From positions 1-64,000 of the forward strand of contig NZ_FOMZ01000010.1 of NCBI RefSeq assembly GCF_900112765.1: a stretch of DNA of 64,000 nt, read 5' to 3'. This stretch comes from Actinopolyspora alba. Its GTDB lineage: Bacteria; Actinomycetota; Actinomycetes; Mycobacteriales; Pseudonocardiaceae. Below, in pieces: positions 54,081 to 63,264 of this stretch. A program made the translations under genes and the position numbers. The number at the start of each line of letters is the position of its first letter. Position 1 is the stretch's first letter. The notes below the pieces were generated by a model. It saw only the letters and a list, made by a program, of their open reading frames with translations. It had not been told where the DNA came from and searched no databases.

Positions 54081-54198
54081 GGCGCCGAACCGATCGGCCC
54101 CGGGAGCCGCCGACCGGGACGCGCGGTCCGGGACGACTCGGTCGCGACCGCACCGCACGGCGCGTCGGCCCGGAGCGGTTTCACCGGCTACAGCGGTT

Positions 54199-55329
54199 TC
54201 ACCGGTTGCGCCGGTGCAGGTACTCGGCGTGCTCGTAGGCGGCGCGATGCCTGTCCGCGCAGTCGGCCCAGGTGAACTCCTTGGCACGCTGCTGCGCCGC
54301 GCTGGACAGTTCGGAACGACGCACCGGATCGTCGAGCAGCTCAGCTATTCCGTGCGCGATCCCTCGTTCCGCCACACCGCAGTAGGCCACCGCGTCTCCG
54401 CCCACTTCCGGCAGGCTGAGTCTTCGGGTGGTGAGAACGGCCGCACCGCAGGCCATGGCTTCCAGCACCGGAAGCCCGAACCCCTCCCCGATGCTCGGAT
54501 AAGCCACCAGGGCCGCGCCGCCGAGAAAACCGGCCAATCGGTCGAACGGTTGATAACCGGCACGAATCACCCGAACGCGGTGCGGCACCGATTCGAGCGC
54601 GTTCTCCACATCGGTGTCCCACCCGGCCTGTCCTGCCAGCACCAGAGCGGGGGAATCGCGGCGGTCGGCGACCGCGCGGGCGAAACCGCGGATCAGCGCC
54701 GGGACGTTCTTGCGCGGCTCCAGCGCTCCCAGAAAGGCCACATAGGGCTGATCGCCCAGACCGAGGGAACGCCGAACGGCGGTGACCTCCTCGGGAGCGG
54801 GCGGGTGGAACCGCTCCGGATCCACCCCGTGATACATCACCCGCAGTCGCGCGGAGTCGGCTCCGGCCGCACGTACGAGTTCGTTGGAGGTCGCTCTGCT
54901 GGGCACCACGCAAACCGTGGCCCGGCGCAGCGCCGCTCTGGTCCAGGCGCGGAAGAACCGGGCCTTGACCGGCGAGTGCAGCGGCGCGTCGGAGAAGAAC
55001 GTCGCGTCGTGCAGGGTCACCACCGAGGCACTGGTGTTGGCCAGTGGCACGGTGTAGTGCGGAGAGTGCACCACACGGGCGTTCAGGCGCCTGGCCAGCC
55101 TCGGCAGGGTGGTCTGCTCCCAGGAGAGCCGGGCGGTGCGGGTGACGACCGATTCGGCGGCCGGCACTATCCGGGTGTGCGGCGCGATCCTGCCGTAGAG
55201 CTCGGCGTCGCGTGGCTGGCAGGCCACGCTCATCGGTGTTCCGGCGGTGTCCAGCGCGGCGAGCAGGGAATCGACGTATCTGCCGACTCCACCTCGGTCC
55301 GCGGGTACGGCGGTGGCGTCGATAAGCAC
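54199..55329 (-). CDS. GT4 glycosyltransferase (1)
   Basis: A ~376-aa GT-B fold enzyme. N-terminal ATAVPADRGGVGRYVDSLLA; HSPHYTVPL; TLHDATFF; C-terminal donor domain with VAFLGALEPRKNVPALIRGF and YPSIGEGFGLPVLEAMACGA, whose E-x7-E pattern binds the nucleotide-sugar. GTG 55329 has AGGAG 8 nt upstream; GTG 55350 is the earlier option. It resembles mannosyl/rhamnosyl transferases of envelope polysaccharide loci and shares its architecture with the next gene and with the one at 63265. Confidence 0.9.
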   Translation of the reverse strand: MLIDATAVPADRGGVGRYVDSLLAALDTAGTPMSVACQPRDAELYGRIAPHTRIVPAAESVVTRTARLSWEQTTLPRLARRLNARVVHSPHYTVPLANTSASVVTLHDATFFSDAPLHSPVKARFFRAWTRAALRRATVCVVPSRATSNELVRAAGADSARLRVMYHGVDPERFHPPAPEEVTAVRRSLGLGDQPYVAFLGALEPRKNVPALIRGFARAVADRRDSPALVLAGQAGWDTDVENALESVPHRVRVIRAGYQPFDRLAGFLGGAALVAYPSIGEGFGLPVLEAMACGAAVLTTRRLSLPEVGGDAVAYCGVAERGIAHGIAELLDDPVRRSELSSAAQQRAKEFTWADCADRHRAAYEHAEYLHRRNR

Positions 55330-55454
55330 GTGTGGATCTCCTCGGTGCACGCGAGCAGCCTAGGAGGTAGGCATCGGTCATTGGGGCGGGATGGTGAAAT
55401 CCACCGTCGCGAAGTCCGAAATGTGACAGCGCTCCCACCCGTCGAGGGGATCGC

Positions 55455-56618
55455 TCACCGAATGCCGGAATGCCGGTGGCGTTGCCGGGCATCCGCCGCA
55501 CCGGTGTGCAGGCGCCAGACGCGGCGGGCGGTCTCGTGCCAGTCGAACCGCCTCGCCCGCGACCTGCCGGCTTCGATCATCCCGGCCGAGCGACGTCGAT
55601 CGTCGAGCACCTCACGCAGTGCCAGCGCCAGCGCGGCCGCGTCAGTCCTGGGAACTGTGACGCCCGCTCCGTCGGCGAGTTCCACGAGCGCGGGAGCGTC
55701 GGAATGCACCACCGGTGTTCCGGCCGCCATCGCCTCCAACACCGGCAGCCCGAACCCCTCGGCCATGCTGGGTGCCACGAGCGCGGCCGAGCGGCGCAGC
55801 AGCACGGCCAGGTCGCTGTCCGCGACGGGACCGAGATACCGGAGCCTGCCGGGTGGGAGCCCGTGACGAGCCGCGAGATCCGACAACGAGACATCGCCCC
55901 AGCCGGGTGCTCCCACCACCAGCAGCGGAACGTCCGGGGCCTCCGGCGCGGCCAACGCGCGGATCAACCACTCGTAGCCCTTGCGGGGCTCGATCGTGCC
56001 CACGGCGAGCAGGTATCTCGGGGGCAGCCGCAGCCGACGCGCCGTCTCCTCCGCCGGCTCCCCTGATTCCCCTGCCTCCGCTGTGCCGGGGGAGAGCACG
56101 GCGGTGCTGACCCCTTCGCCGATCACCTCGATCCGCGTGGCACTCGGGACATTTCGCCGCAGGTCAACGGCGACCGCCTCGGTGGGCACCACCAGCGAGT
56201 CGGCTTTTCGCGCCGCCCTGGACACGGCTCGCCGGTGCCAGACCGCGCCACGAGCGGTGAGCGTCTCGGGGTGGGTCCAGGGAACCGTGTCGTGCACGGT
56301 CACGACCAACCCGCGGCCGGAAGCGACCGGCGGGAACAGCGGCGTAGGGGCGTGCACCGAATCGGCGGAGACGCGGGGCCACCGGCCGTACTGCCAGACC
56401 AGGGTCAACGCCCTTCTCGGCAGTGGCAACACCTCCGGGCCGCCCACACCGTCGACCTCGGCGCGGGCCGGATCACCGTCGGAGCTGACGACCGTACTCA
56501 CTTCCCACCCGGCCGGAGCCGTGGCCGCCAACGAGCGCAGCAGCTCGCGGGTGTAACGCCCGGTGCCGCCCGGTACCGGTGCCAGTAACTGCTCGGCCAC
56601 GACCACCAGTCCCGGCAC
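55455..56618 (-). CDS. GT4 glycosyltransferase (2)
   Basis: A ~387-aa GT4 enzyme: LVVVAEQLLAPVPGGTGRYTRELLRSL, VVTVHDTVPWTHPE, LLAVGTIEPRKGYEWLIRAL and APSMAEGFGLPVLEAMAAGTP (E-x7-E). GTG 56618 fits the family N-terminus; the frame upstream to 56900 is antisense of the divergent GT2 gene. It is related to the gene at 54199 and probably acts in the same glycan pathway. Two GT4 genes in a row followed by a divergent GT2 gene suggest stepwise assembly of one polymer. Confidence 0.9.
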   Translation of the reverse strand: MPGLVVVAEQLLAPVPGGTGRYTRELLRSLAATAPAGWEVSTVVSSDGDPARAEVDGVGGPEVLPLPRRALTLVWQYGRWPRVSADSVHAPTPLFPPVASGRGLVVTVHDTVPWTHPETLTARGAVWHRRAVSRAARKADSLVVPTEAVAVDLRRNVPSATRIEVIGEGVSTAVLSPGTAEAGESGEPAEETARRLRLPPRYLLAVGTIEPRKGYEWLIRALAAPEAPDVPLLVVGAPGWGDVSLSDLAARHGLPPGRLRYLGPVADSDLAVLLRRSAALVAPSMAEGFGLPVLEAMAAGTPVVHSDAPALVELADGAGVTVPRTDAAALALALREVLDDRRRSAGMIEAGRSRARRFDWHETARRVWRLHTGAADARQRHRHSGIR

Positions 56619-56703
56619 AGCCGCCCCCAGTCCACGCGTTTCACCGACCGCTGCCCGACAGCCAACCACATCCGTGACCGGTCCGAGGCGATAGGCTGCG
56701 AAG

Positions 56704-57633
56704 GTGACCGTGGAGCGGGCCCGCAGCACGATCGTGGTGGTGACCTGGCGCGGTGCCGAGCACATCGGAGCGTGTCTGGACGCGCTCGCCCGGCAGCGGA
56801 ACCACCGGCTGGTGGTGGTGGACAACGCCTCCGACGACGGCACGAGCGAGCTGCTGGCCCGACATCCCTCGGCTCCGGAGGTTCTCCGGCTACCCCGCAA
56901 CCTCGGCTACGCGGGCGGTCTCGCGGCCGCCTTCGGGCTGGTGCGGACACCCTACTTCGGCTGGCTCAACGACGACGCCGCACCGGAAGCGGACTGGCTG
57001 GCCACACTGGAGGATTCGTTGGACCGCGATCCGGGTGCCGGTGCGGCGGCGAGCCGGATGTGGAACCGGTGGGGGCCGCTCTCCAGTGGTGTTCGGCTGA
57101 CCGGCACGGGGTATGGCGCCGACACCGTGGCGGAGGACGAGGTGTTCGGGTTCTGCGGCGGCGCAGCCCTGCTGCGCACCTCGGCGCTCTCGACGGTCGG
57201 CGGCATCCCGGCCGACTACTTCTGCTACTACGAGGACACCGACACCTCCTGGCGCCTGCGGCTGGCCGGATACGGGATCACGCGGAGCGCCGCGAGCTGC
57301 GAGCACTCGCACGGCTCGTCCTCCGATCCCGGATCGGCACGGTTCCACCGCTGGAACGAGCGCAACCGGCTGCTGACGCTGCTGCGCTGTGCGCCTGGGG
57401 AGATCGCCCTGCGGGAACTGCTGCGGTTCGGCGCGATCACCCTCGCGCTGCCCTGGCGCAGACTGCGACAGCGACAAGTCCCGGACGCCGCGAACTTCCG
57501 GGTGCCGCTGCGGCTGGGAGTGCTGGCGGAAGTGGCCGCGCGGACACCGACGACCCTGCGGCAGCGACGCAGGATCACCGAGGCGTGTGCCGTCGATCGC
57601 CGCCACCTCTGGCGGAGCTGGGCCGGGAAGTGA
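56704..57633 (+). CDS. GT2 glycosyltransferase, rhamnosyltransferase-like
   Basis: A 309-aa GT2 enzyme. STIVVVTWRGAEHIGACLDAL, VVDNASDDGTSELL, GWLNDDAAPEADWL (DxD) and FGFCGGAALLRTSAL then ADYFCYYEDTDTSWRLRLAG are the donor and acceptor blocks. GTG start, divergent from the GT4 gene with 85 bp between. The C-terminal 90 residues are Arg-rich (RRLRQRQVP), possibly membrane-associated. Likely adds a deoxy-hexose to an envelope glycan. Confidence 0.9.
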   Translation: MTVERARSTIVVVTWRGAEHIGACLDALARQRNHRLVVVDNASDDGTSELLARHPSAPEVLRLPRNLGYAGGLAAAFGLVRTPYFGWLNDDAAPEADWLATLEDSLDRDPGAGAAASRMWNRWGPLSSGVRLTGTGYGADTVAEDEVFGFCGGAALLRTSALSTVGGIPADYFCYYEDTDTSWRLRLAGYGITRSAASCEHSHGSSSDPGSARFHRWNERNRLLTLLRCAPGEIALRELLRFGAITLALPWRRLRQRQVPDAANFRVPLRLGVLAEVAARTPTTLRQRRRITEACAVDRRHLWRSWAGK

Positions 57634-57664
57634 GGGACGGAGGCCCGCCTTCCCGGCCGGGAGA

Positions 57665-58183
57665 TCAGGTTACGGCGGGCTCTTTCCTGCTGAACGTCTG
57701 GTAGAGCCGGGAACAGGCGGGCCCTCCCACCACGAGCCCGAACAGCATCACGGCCAGCATCACGGGCACCCCGAGCCACCTGTTCGGCTCGTAGTCGGCC
57801 CGATAGACCTCAGGACGAGTGTCAATGCTCCCGGAACCACCGATTTTAATGGCCCGCCGGACCACCGCGACCTCCTCACCGACATCGCCGGGCTTGAGCT
57901 GCGAACCCGATACCTCCCACATCTCCGTGGTGCCGTCCCGCCAGGTCACCCGCGCCTGACAGATGTAACCGAAACCGACGATGTTGCCCCGCTTCGGAGC
58001 GTCCGACTCCGTGATCGGGCCGTCGAACCGGCACTGCTGCGCCACAGCCGTACCACGAGCCGTCACCTCCGAACCGGCAACCATGATGCCGAAGAACGGG
58101 ATCACCACGAAGATCCCCGACAGGAACAACACTATCCCGATGGGAATCAGCAACACGTCACGGACAACACGAACAATACGCAC
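57665..58183 (-). CDS. Two-TM membrane protein, tandem paralog 1 (putative immunity)
   Basis: A 172-aa protein: TM1 at about 10-35 (LLIPIGIVLFLSGIFVVIPFFGIM), an extracytoplasmic-like domain with ARGTAVAQQCRFDGPI and ICQARVTWRDGT, and TM2 at about 138-158. Cys pairs (QQC, YIC) may form a disulfide. It shares at least 40% by eye with the gene at 58235, including GTAVAQQCR, VSGSQL and a YRAD-x-EP box. Both lie just downstream of an ESX-type substrate gene, so an immunity role is plausible but unproven. The family may be DUF6346. Confidence 0.7.
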   Translation of the reverse strand: MRIVRVVRDVLLIPIGIVLFLSGIFVVIPFFGIMVAGSEVTARGTAVAQQCRFDGPITESDAPKRGNIVGFGYICQARVTWRDGTTEMWEVSGSQLKPGDVGEEVAVVRRAIKIGGSGSIDTRPEVYRADYEPNRWLGVPVMLAVMLFGLVVGGPACSRLYQTFSRKEPAVT

Positions 58184-58234
58184 GCCGAACTCTTCCTACC
58201 CAGTTTTTCAGCGACCGAGCCGAACGAACTCCAC

Positions 58235-58738
58235 TCACTCGACCGGAACGCCCTTCCTCGAGAAAATCCGGGACAGCCCGGAAATTCCGAGAGCGGCGAA
58301 CACGAATCCCAACAGACACGTAGCCACGACCGAACTCCACGCCAAGAGCACGTGTGGTTCGAAGTCGGCACGGTAGATCTGCGGACGCGTGTCGCTGCCC
58401 TTGGAGTAGTCGATCTGCCGCTCGACAACGTCCACCCTGTTCCCGACATCGTCCCCGGTCAGTTGTGAACCGCTCACTTCGCGCGTCTCCACACTGCCGT
58501 CGTTCCAGTGAACCCGAGCTCGACAGATCCAACCGAAACCGATCACGTTCTCCTGTTTCGGGGCACTCGACTTCGCGATCGGCCCCGCGAAGCGGCACTG
58601 CTGCGCGACAGCAGTACCGCGCGCCGAGACCTCGGTCCCCGCCGCGCCGGTTCCGAAGTACGGAAACACCACGAAGATCGCCGCGAAGAACAACGAAACG
58701 CCGAGCAACAGGAAAAGCAGGTCGCGCAACAAGCGCAA
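58235..58738 (-). CDS. Two-TM membrane protein, tandem paralog 2 (putative immunity)
   Basis: A 167-aa paralog of the 57665 product: same TM-domain-TM layout, ARGTAVAQQCRFAGPI, ICRARVHWNDGS, VSGSQLTGDDVGNRV and YRADFEPH. It is 51 nt upstream of its paralog and 82 nt downstream of the substrate gene. Tandem immunity duplicates are common beside polymorphic toxins (known), and this arrangement fits. No function can be assigned from sequence alone. Confidence 0.7.
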   Translation of the reverse strand: MRLLRDLLFLLLGVSLFFAAIFVVFPYFGTGAAGTEVSARGTAVAQQCRFAGPIAKSSAPKQENVIGFGWICRARVHWNDGSVETREVSGSQLTGDDVGNRVDVVERQIDYSKGSDTRPQIYRADFEPHVLLAWSSVVATCLLGFVFAALGISGLSRIFSRKGVPVE

Positions 58739-58820
58739 AACAATCCTCCGAGAAAAGTCTCCGTGTCATTTCCGAGAGCGAGCCGAAAAGGACACGGAGA
58801 GCCAACGCTACTGGAAAGAC

Positions 58821-59762
58821 CTAGGCATCAGCGTGTTCGTCATCACCGAAAACATGTTGCGCGTACGCCTGATCGTCATTGGTCGGGGTTATCGCGCTGG
58901 TGTTGCGGGCCGTGTGGAACACGGCCTCGTCCGCGAAGCTCATGTCGTGCAGCCCCGGTTTCCGCGCGAGGTCGCCCACCTTCCCACCGGCCTTCTTGAC
59001 CGGTTGCATCGCTTCGTCGACCTTGGACAGTGCGGGTTTGACACGTTCGACGATCTGGGCGAGCTTCTTGAACGAACTGACGATCTTGTCCAACCACTCG
59101 GCGACCCGTGTCGACCACTTCGCCACCAGTCGTATGCCATCGGCGACGAGAGCCGGGGTCGCCGCACCGAGCGTGAGGAACATCGCGGCGGCCCACTCGA
59201 CGAGTTTGGTCGTCAAATCCGCCATCGCGGACGCGATCAGATCACGGACGATGGTGCGGACTATCTGTACCGCGGTCCCCGCCCCTGAAACGGCCGCGCC
59301 GACCGCCGAAGCCGAGTGTGCCGCTCCCTCGATCAGCGTGGCCTCGCCCGCCCCCATGAGGCGGTAAGTCTCGGCGGCCGCTCCCTGCCAGCCCGAAGTG
59401 TCGGATTCCACCGTCCGAGACATCTCCTCGGAGGCCTGCTTGAGGTGATCCGAGATCCTCGCCCAGGTGTGCGCGTTGACATGCACCACATCCGGATTAC
59501 CGGCGATGGAATTCAGCATCTCGGGCAGCGGCGATACGTGTTCCATCATCCACGCGTACGCCGAGGAGAGCAGCGTGCCGAACGGATCGGCTGCGAGCAT
59601 AACGGTGTCCAGCGCTCCCGCGCCCAGATCGATACCCGCCTCGCACCAGTCCCCTCGGTCGGCGGCGGCGAAGGCGTCGTGCCCGAAATCGACCACCGCC
59701 AGGCCGTCCTCCTTACTGACCAGGGGTTTCGGCGCCTCCACCAGCGGATTGTCCTGGCTCAC
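58821..59762 (-). CDS. WXG100-like ESX substrate, putative effector (2)
   Basis: A 313-aa protein. After an N-terminal region with ALDTVMLAADPFGTLLSSAYAWMMEHVSPLPEMLNSIAG comes a WXG-type hairpin: HTWARISDHLKQASEEMSRTV, then DTSGWQGAAAETYRLMG with W-Q-G at the turn. An Ala/Gly-rich amphipathic or membrane-active part (VGAAVSGAGTAVQIVRTIV, AAAMFLTLGAATPALVADG) follows, and a charged tail with YAQHVFGDDEHADA. GTG 59762 has GGGGAG 8 nt upstream. Genes upstream encode EspC- and YbaB-like proteins, the standard ESX-accessory set. Confidence 0.72.
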   Translation of the reverse strand: MSQDNPLVEAPKPLVSKEDGLAVVDFGHDAFAAADRGDWCEAGIDLGAGALDTVMLAADPFGTLLSSAYAWMMEHVSPLPEMLNSIAGNPDVVHVNAHTWARISDHLKQASEEMSRTVESDTSGWQGAAAETYRLMGAGEATLIEGAAHSASAVGAAVSGAGTAVQIVRTIVRDLIASAMADLTTKLVEWAAAMFLTLGAATPALVADGIRLVAKWSTRVAEWLDKIVSSFKKLAQIVERVKPALSKVDEAMQPVKKAGGKVGDLARKPGLHDMSFADEAVFHTARNTSAITPTNDDQAYAQHVFGDDEHADA

Positions 59763-59763
59763 G

Positions 59764-60096
59764 TCAGATCTCCCCCAACTCGTTGCGCACCGACTCCAGC
59801 AGTTCGGAGACGTGCTGGTCCACGGCGTCGTAGGTCGCTGCGGCTCCCTCGATCCCGGTGGCCGTCGCCTCCACAGCCGCGTTGGCCGTCGCGATGGCCG
59901 CCATGCCCTGCACCTCGATCGCACCGATCAACGGCGTGAGGATGGGGCTGCACAGAATCCCGTACGCGTCCGTGCCGTTCAGCGAGACCTCACCAGCGGC
60001 GTCCTGCGCCGTGCCGATCCGGTCGGTCACCTGCTGCAGGTGCTGCGCGTGCGCGCGAATCTCGTCGGTGTTGACGCCGAAGCGCTGTTCTCCCAA
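59764..60096 (-). CDS. EspC-like type VII secretion target
   Basis: A 110-aa helical protein: GVNTDEIRAHAQHLQQVTDRIG, then DAYGILCSPILTPLI, and YDAVDQHVSELLESVRNELG at the end, matching the ESX EspC family layout. Overlaps nothing but ends 1 nt before the start of the substrate gene. Likely secreted with the 58821 product or forms a heterodimer. Confidence 0.78.
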   Translation of the reverse strand: MGEQRFGVNTDEIRAHAQHLQQVTDRIGTAQDAAGEVSLNGTDAYGILCSPILTPLIGAIEVQGMAAIATANAAVEATATGIEGAAATYDAVDQHVSELLESVRNELGEI

Positions 60097-60099
60097 GGT

Positions 60100-60558
60100 T
60101 CACCTCCTGCGCTGGTTCAGCCAGTCGTACTCGTCGTACTGCTCCTCGCCGGAGTCCTGTCCGCCACGAGTGGACGCGGCGCCCCCCTGCTCCGGTTCCA
60201 CCGGAAACCGGTCGCGCATCCCGGACAGCACCGAATCCATCGTCTCGCTGTCCTCCCCCAGGACGGGTTCCATCGCTTCCCGCATCCGGTCCGTGAGCTG
60301 CGCCTGCGCAGAACGCACCGTGGTCAGGATCGCCTCGGACAGCTGCTCCGGTCGCTGTCGCAGCGCACCGTCCTCCAGCCGCAGGTCGGACATGTTGCCG
60401 TTCTGGTCGACGGTCACCCGCACCGAACCGTCCCCACTGCTCGCCTCGCCCGACACGGCCGAAGCAGCGTCCTGGATGCGCTGTGCCTGCTGCATCTTGT
60501 CCTGGATCTGCTGCCGGAAACCGGCCAGCATCTCGTCCGGATCGGAAGGTGTGCTCAC
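60100..60558 (-). CDS. YbaB/EbfC-family protein (EspL-like)
   Basis: A 152-aa YbaB/EbfC-type protein: DEMLAGFRQQIQDKMQQAQRIQDAAS, SVRVTVDQNGNMSDLRLEDGAL, and RPEQLSEAILTTVRSAQAQLTDRM give the family alpha-beta-beta-beta-alpha order. YbaB proteins bind DNA; in ESX loci the EspL member is thought to stabilise or regulate secreted partners. The C-terminal 40 residues are acidic and Gln/Tyr-rich. It begins the four- or five-gene module. Confidence 0.8.
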   Translation of the reverse strand: MSTPSDPDEMLAGFRQQIQDKMQQAQRIQDAASAVSGEASSGDGSVRVTVDQNGNMSDLRLEDGALRQRPEQLSEAILTTVRSAQAQLTDRMREAMEPVLGEDSETMDSVLSGMRDRFPVEPEQGGAASTRGGQDSGEEQYDEYDWLNQRRR

Positions 60559-60737
60559 TTTTCCCGTCGTCCTTTCACCCGGTCGTGCTCCGAACTCGTA
60601 CGGATACTACGGAGCGATTCGCAGCGACATGACACCAGACGAGTGACGCCGCGTTGGGCAGAACGAATCATTCCGGACAGCGGATACCCGACACCGGGTG
60701 CCTGCGCGAAGCGGTACTCACCCGATAGGGCAGTCTG

Positions 60738-63263
60738 GTGGACGTGGCTGACCCCGGGAACAGTGCCGAGCTGCCGATGGTGTCGGTGATCACCGTCAAC
60801 TACCACGGCACCGACAGCACCATCACCTGTCTGAACGCGGCGCGGGAACTGGACTACCCGCCCGACAAGCTCGAACTCATCTGCGTGGACAACGAGACCT
60901 CGGCCGACAGCGCGGAACGGCTCGGTGCGCTCGACGGGGTGAAACTGCTGACGTCCCGGGAGAACCTCGGATTCGCGGGCGGCTGCAACCTGGGGGCCCG
61001 AGAGGCGAACGGCACCGTGCTGGCGTTCCTGAACAACGACGCGGTACCGGATCCGGGGTGGTCGCGCGCGGCCGTCGGGGTACTGCGTGCCGCACCGACG
61101 GTGGGAGCCGTGGCGGGCAAGGTGCTGGATTGGCAGGGCAGCCGGATCGACTTCGTCGACGGGGGCCTGACCTGGTTCGGCATGGGTTACAAGCGCCACG
61201 CGGGCGAGCTCGACGAGGGCAGTCACGACGGCGCCCGCGACGTGTTGTTCGGCACCGGTTCCTCGCTGTTCGTACGCGCCGAGCTCTTCCGAGCGCTCGG
61301 CGGGTTCGACGAGCGGTTCTTCATGTTCTACGAGGACGTGGACCTGGGGTGGCGGCTGAACCTGCGCGGCTGGCGGGTGCGCTACGAGCCGGCCTCGGTG
61401 GCCTACCACCGGCACCACGAGTCGATGGCCGCGGTGAGTTCGGCACGCGAGCACTACCTGCTGGAACGCAACGCCCTGGCCGCGCTGTACAAGAACGTCT
61501 CCGAAGCGACCCTGGCGCGTGCGCTGCCCGCAGCGCTCGCGCTGAACGTGCGCAGGTCGACCGCGCGCGGCGAACTGGATCCGCACCAGTTGGAACTGGA
61601 CCGCAGGCCCGCTGATCCGCGCGAGGACGAAACACCCGTCCCCGTCGACCGACAGGCCCTGGCCGGGGTGCTGGCCATCGACCGGTTCGTCGACCTGTTG
61701 CCCGAGTTCAAACGCGCCCGCGAGGTCGAGCAGCGCGAGCGGATCCGCTCGGACGCCGACCTGGTTCCGCTGCTGCGCAAAGCGATGGAACCCGCCTATC
61801 CGCTACCGCGTTACCTCGCGGCGCACGACGCGCTGGTGGAGGCCTTCGAGCTGGAAACCGTCTTCGGGGGCTCGCGCCGGATCGCGGTGCTTACCGGGGA
61901 CGCGATCACCGAGCGGATGGCTGGTCCCGCCATCCGGGCCTGGCACACGGCGGAAGCGCTCGCCGTGGAGCACGAGGTGCGGCTGGTCAGCGTCAACGCC
62001 GAGGTCGCCCCCACCGAGGCGGACTTCGCGGTGCTGCGCGCCGCACCGCGCGACCTGCCGTCGCACGTGGACTGGGCGGACATCGTGGTGGTGCAGGGGC
62101 ACGTGCTGGAGATGGTGCCCGCGCTGCGGCGGCAGGACTCCGGCACGATCGTCGTCTGCGACATCTACGATCCGATGCACCTGGAACTGCTGGAGCAGGG
62201 CAGGGACACCGACGAGCAGCGCAGGGACGCGGATCTGCGCGGCACCACCGAGGTGCTCAACAAGCAGCTGCGGCGCGGCGACTTCTTCCTCTGCGCCTCG
62301 CAGCGGCAACGGCACTTCTGGCTGGGCCACCTCGCCGCGCTGGGCAGAATCACACCCTCGGTCTACGACGACGATCCGACCATGCGCTCGATGATCTCGG
62401 TGGTGCCGTTCGGACTGCCGAACAGGCCGCCGAACCGCACCGGCCCGGGCATCCGCGGGCAGCGGGAGAACATCGGGGACGGGGACAAGATCGTGCTGTG
62501 GGCGGGTGGGGTGTACAGCTGGTTCGACCCGCTCACCCTGCTGCACGCGGTGCACCGGCTGTCGGAGCACCACCCCGAACTGCGGTTGTTCTTCCTCGGG
62601 ATGCGGCATCCCAATCCCGACGTCCCGGAGATGGGCATGGCGGACCGGACCAGGGAGCTGTCCGACCGGTTGGGGCTCACCGACAAGCAGGTCTTCTTCA
62701 ACGAGACCTGGGTTCCGTACGAGCAGCGCCAGAACTACCTGTTGGACGCCGACTGCGGAGTCACCACGCACTTCGAACACGTCGAGACCACCTTCGCGTT
62801 CCGCACCAGGATGCTGGACTACCTGTGGGCGGGGCTTCCGGTCGTCACCACCGACGGCGACTCGTTCGCCGACCTGGTGCGGGACGAGCGGCTCGGCGTG
62901 GTGGTCCCCGCCGAGGATCCGGGTGCCCTGGCGGAAGCCCTGGAACGGGTGCTCTACGACGAACCGTTCATCCAGGGGTGCGAGGAGCGGATCGCCGAGG
63001 TGCGCGAACGGTTCACCTGGGAGACGGCGCTGCGACCGTTGACGGAGTTCTGCCGCGATCCGCGTCCCGCGCCGGACCGCCTACCGGCGAGTGCGCCGCT
63101 GACGCGAACACCCCGACCGTCGAGGACCGCGGCGCTGCGCGACGATGTCGGACTGCTGCGCGAATACCTGGATCAGGGCGGGATACGCGAGGTCACCAAA
63201 CGTGCGGCGGGCAGGCTGCGACGAGTCGCCGGACAACGGCTGCGTGGCAAGGGAAACCCCTGA
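60738..63263 (+). CDS. Bifunctional GT2-GT4 glycosyltransferase
   Basis: An 841-aa fusion. The N-terminal GT2 domain (about 10-300) has VSVITVNYHG, CVDNETSADS, LAFLNNDAVPDPGW and FGTGSSLFVRAELF, then DERFFMFYEDVDLGWRLNLR. A helical linker with many Arg/Glu follows (about 300-375). The C-terminal GT4-like domain (about 375-780) has LWAGGVYSWFDPLTLLHAVH and RMLDYLWAGLPVVTTDGDSF in its donor half. Two transferase activities in one chain suit assembly of a repeating disaccharide. Start is GTG 60738 with a poor ribosome site; the next gene begins 2 nt after its stop. Confidence 0.88.
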   Translation: MDVADPGNSAELPMVSVITVNYHGTDSTITCLNAARELDYPPDKLELICVDNETSADSAERLGALDGVKLLTSRENLGFAGGCNLGAREANGTVLAFLNNDAVPDPGWSRAAVGVLRAAPTVGAVAGKVLDWQGSRIDFVDGGLTWFGMGYKRHAGELDEGSHDGARDVLFGTGSSLFVRAELFRALGGFDERFFMFYEDVDLGWRLNLRGWRVRYEPASVAYHRHHESMAAVSSAREHYLLERNALAALYKNVSEATLARALPAALALNVRRSTARGELDPHQLELDRRPADPREDETPVPVDRQALAGVLAIDRFVDLLPEFKRAREVEQRERIRSDADLVPLLRKAMEPAYPLPRYLAAHDALVEAFELETVFGGSRRIAVLTGDAITERMAGPAIRAWHTAEALAVEHEVRLVSVNAEVAPTEADFAVLRAAPRDLPSHVDWADIVVVQGHVLEMVPALRRQDSGTIVVCDIYDPMHLELLEQGRDTDEQRRDADLRGTTEVLNKQLRRGDFFLCASQRQRHFWLGHLAALGRITPSVYDDDPTMRSMISVVPFGLPNRPPNRTGPGIRGQRENIGDGDKIVLWAGGVYSWFDPLTLLHAVHRLSEHHPELRLFFLGMRHPNPDVPEMGMADRTRELSDRLGLTDKQVFFNETWVPYEQRQNYLLDADCGVTTHFEHVETTFAFRTRMLDYLWAGLPVVTTDGDSFADLVRDERLGVVVPAEDPGALAEALERVLYDEPFIQGCEERIAEVRERFTWETALRPLTEFCRDPRPAPDRLPASAPLTRTPRPSRTAALRDDVGLLREYLDQGGIREVTKRAAGRLRRVAGQRLRGKGNP

Positions 63264-63264
63264 C

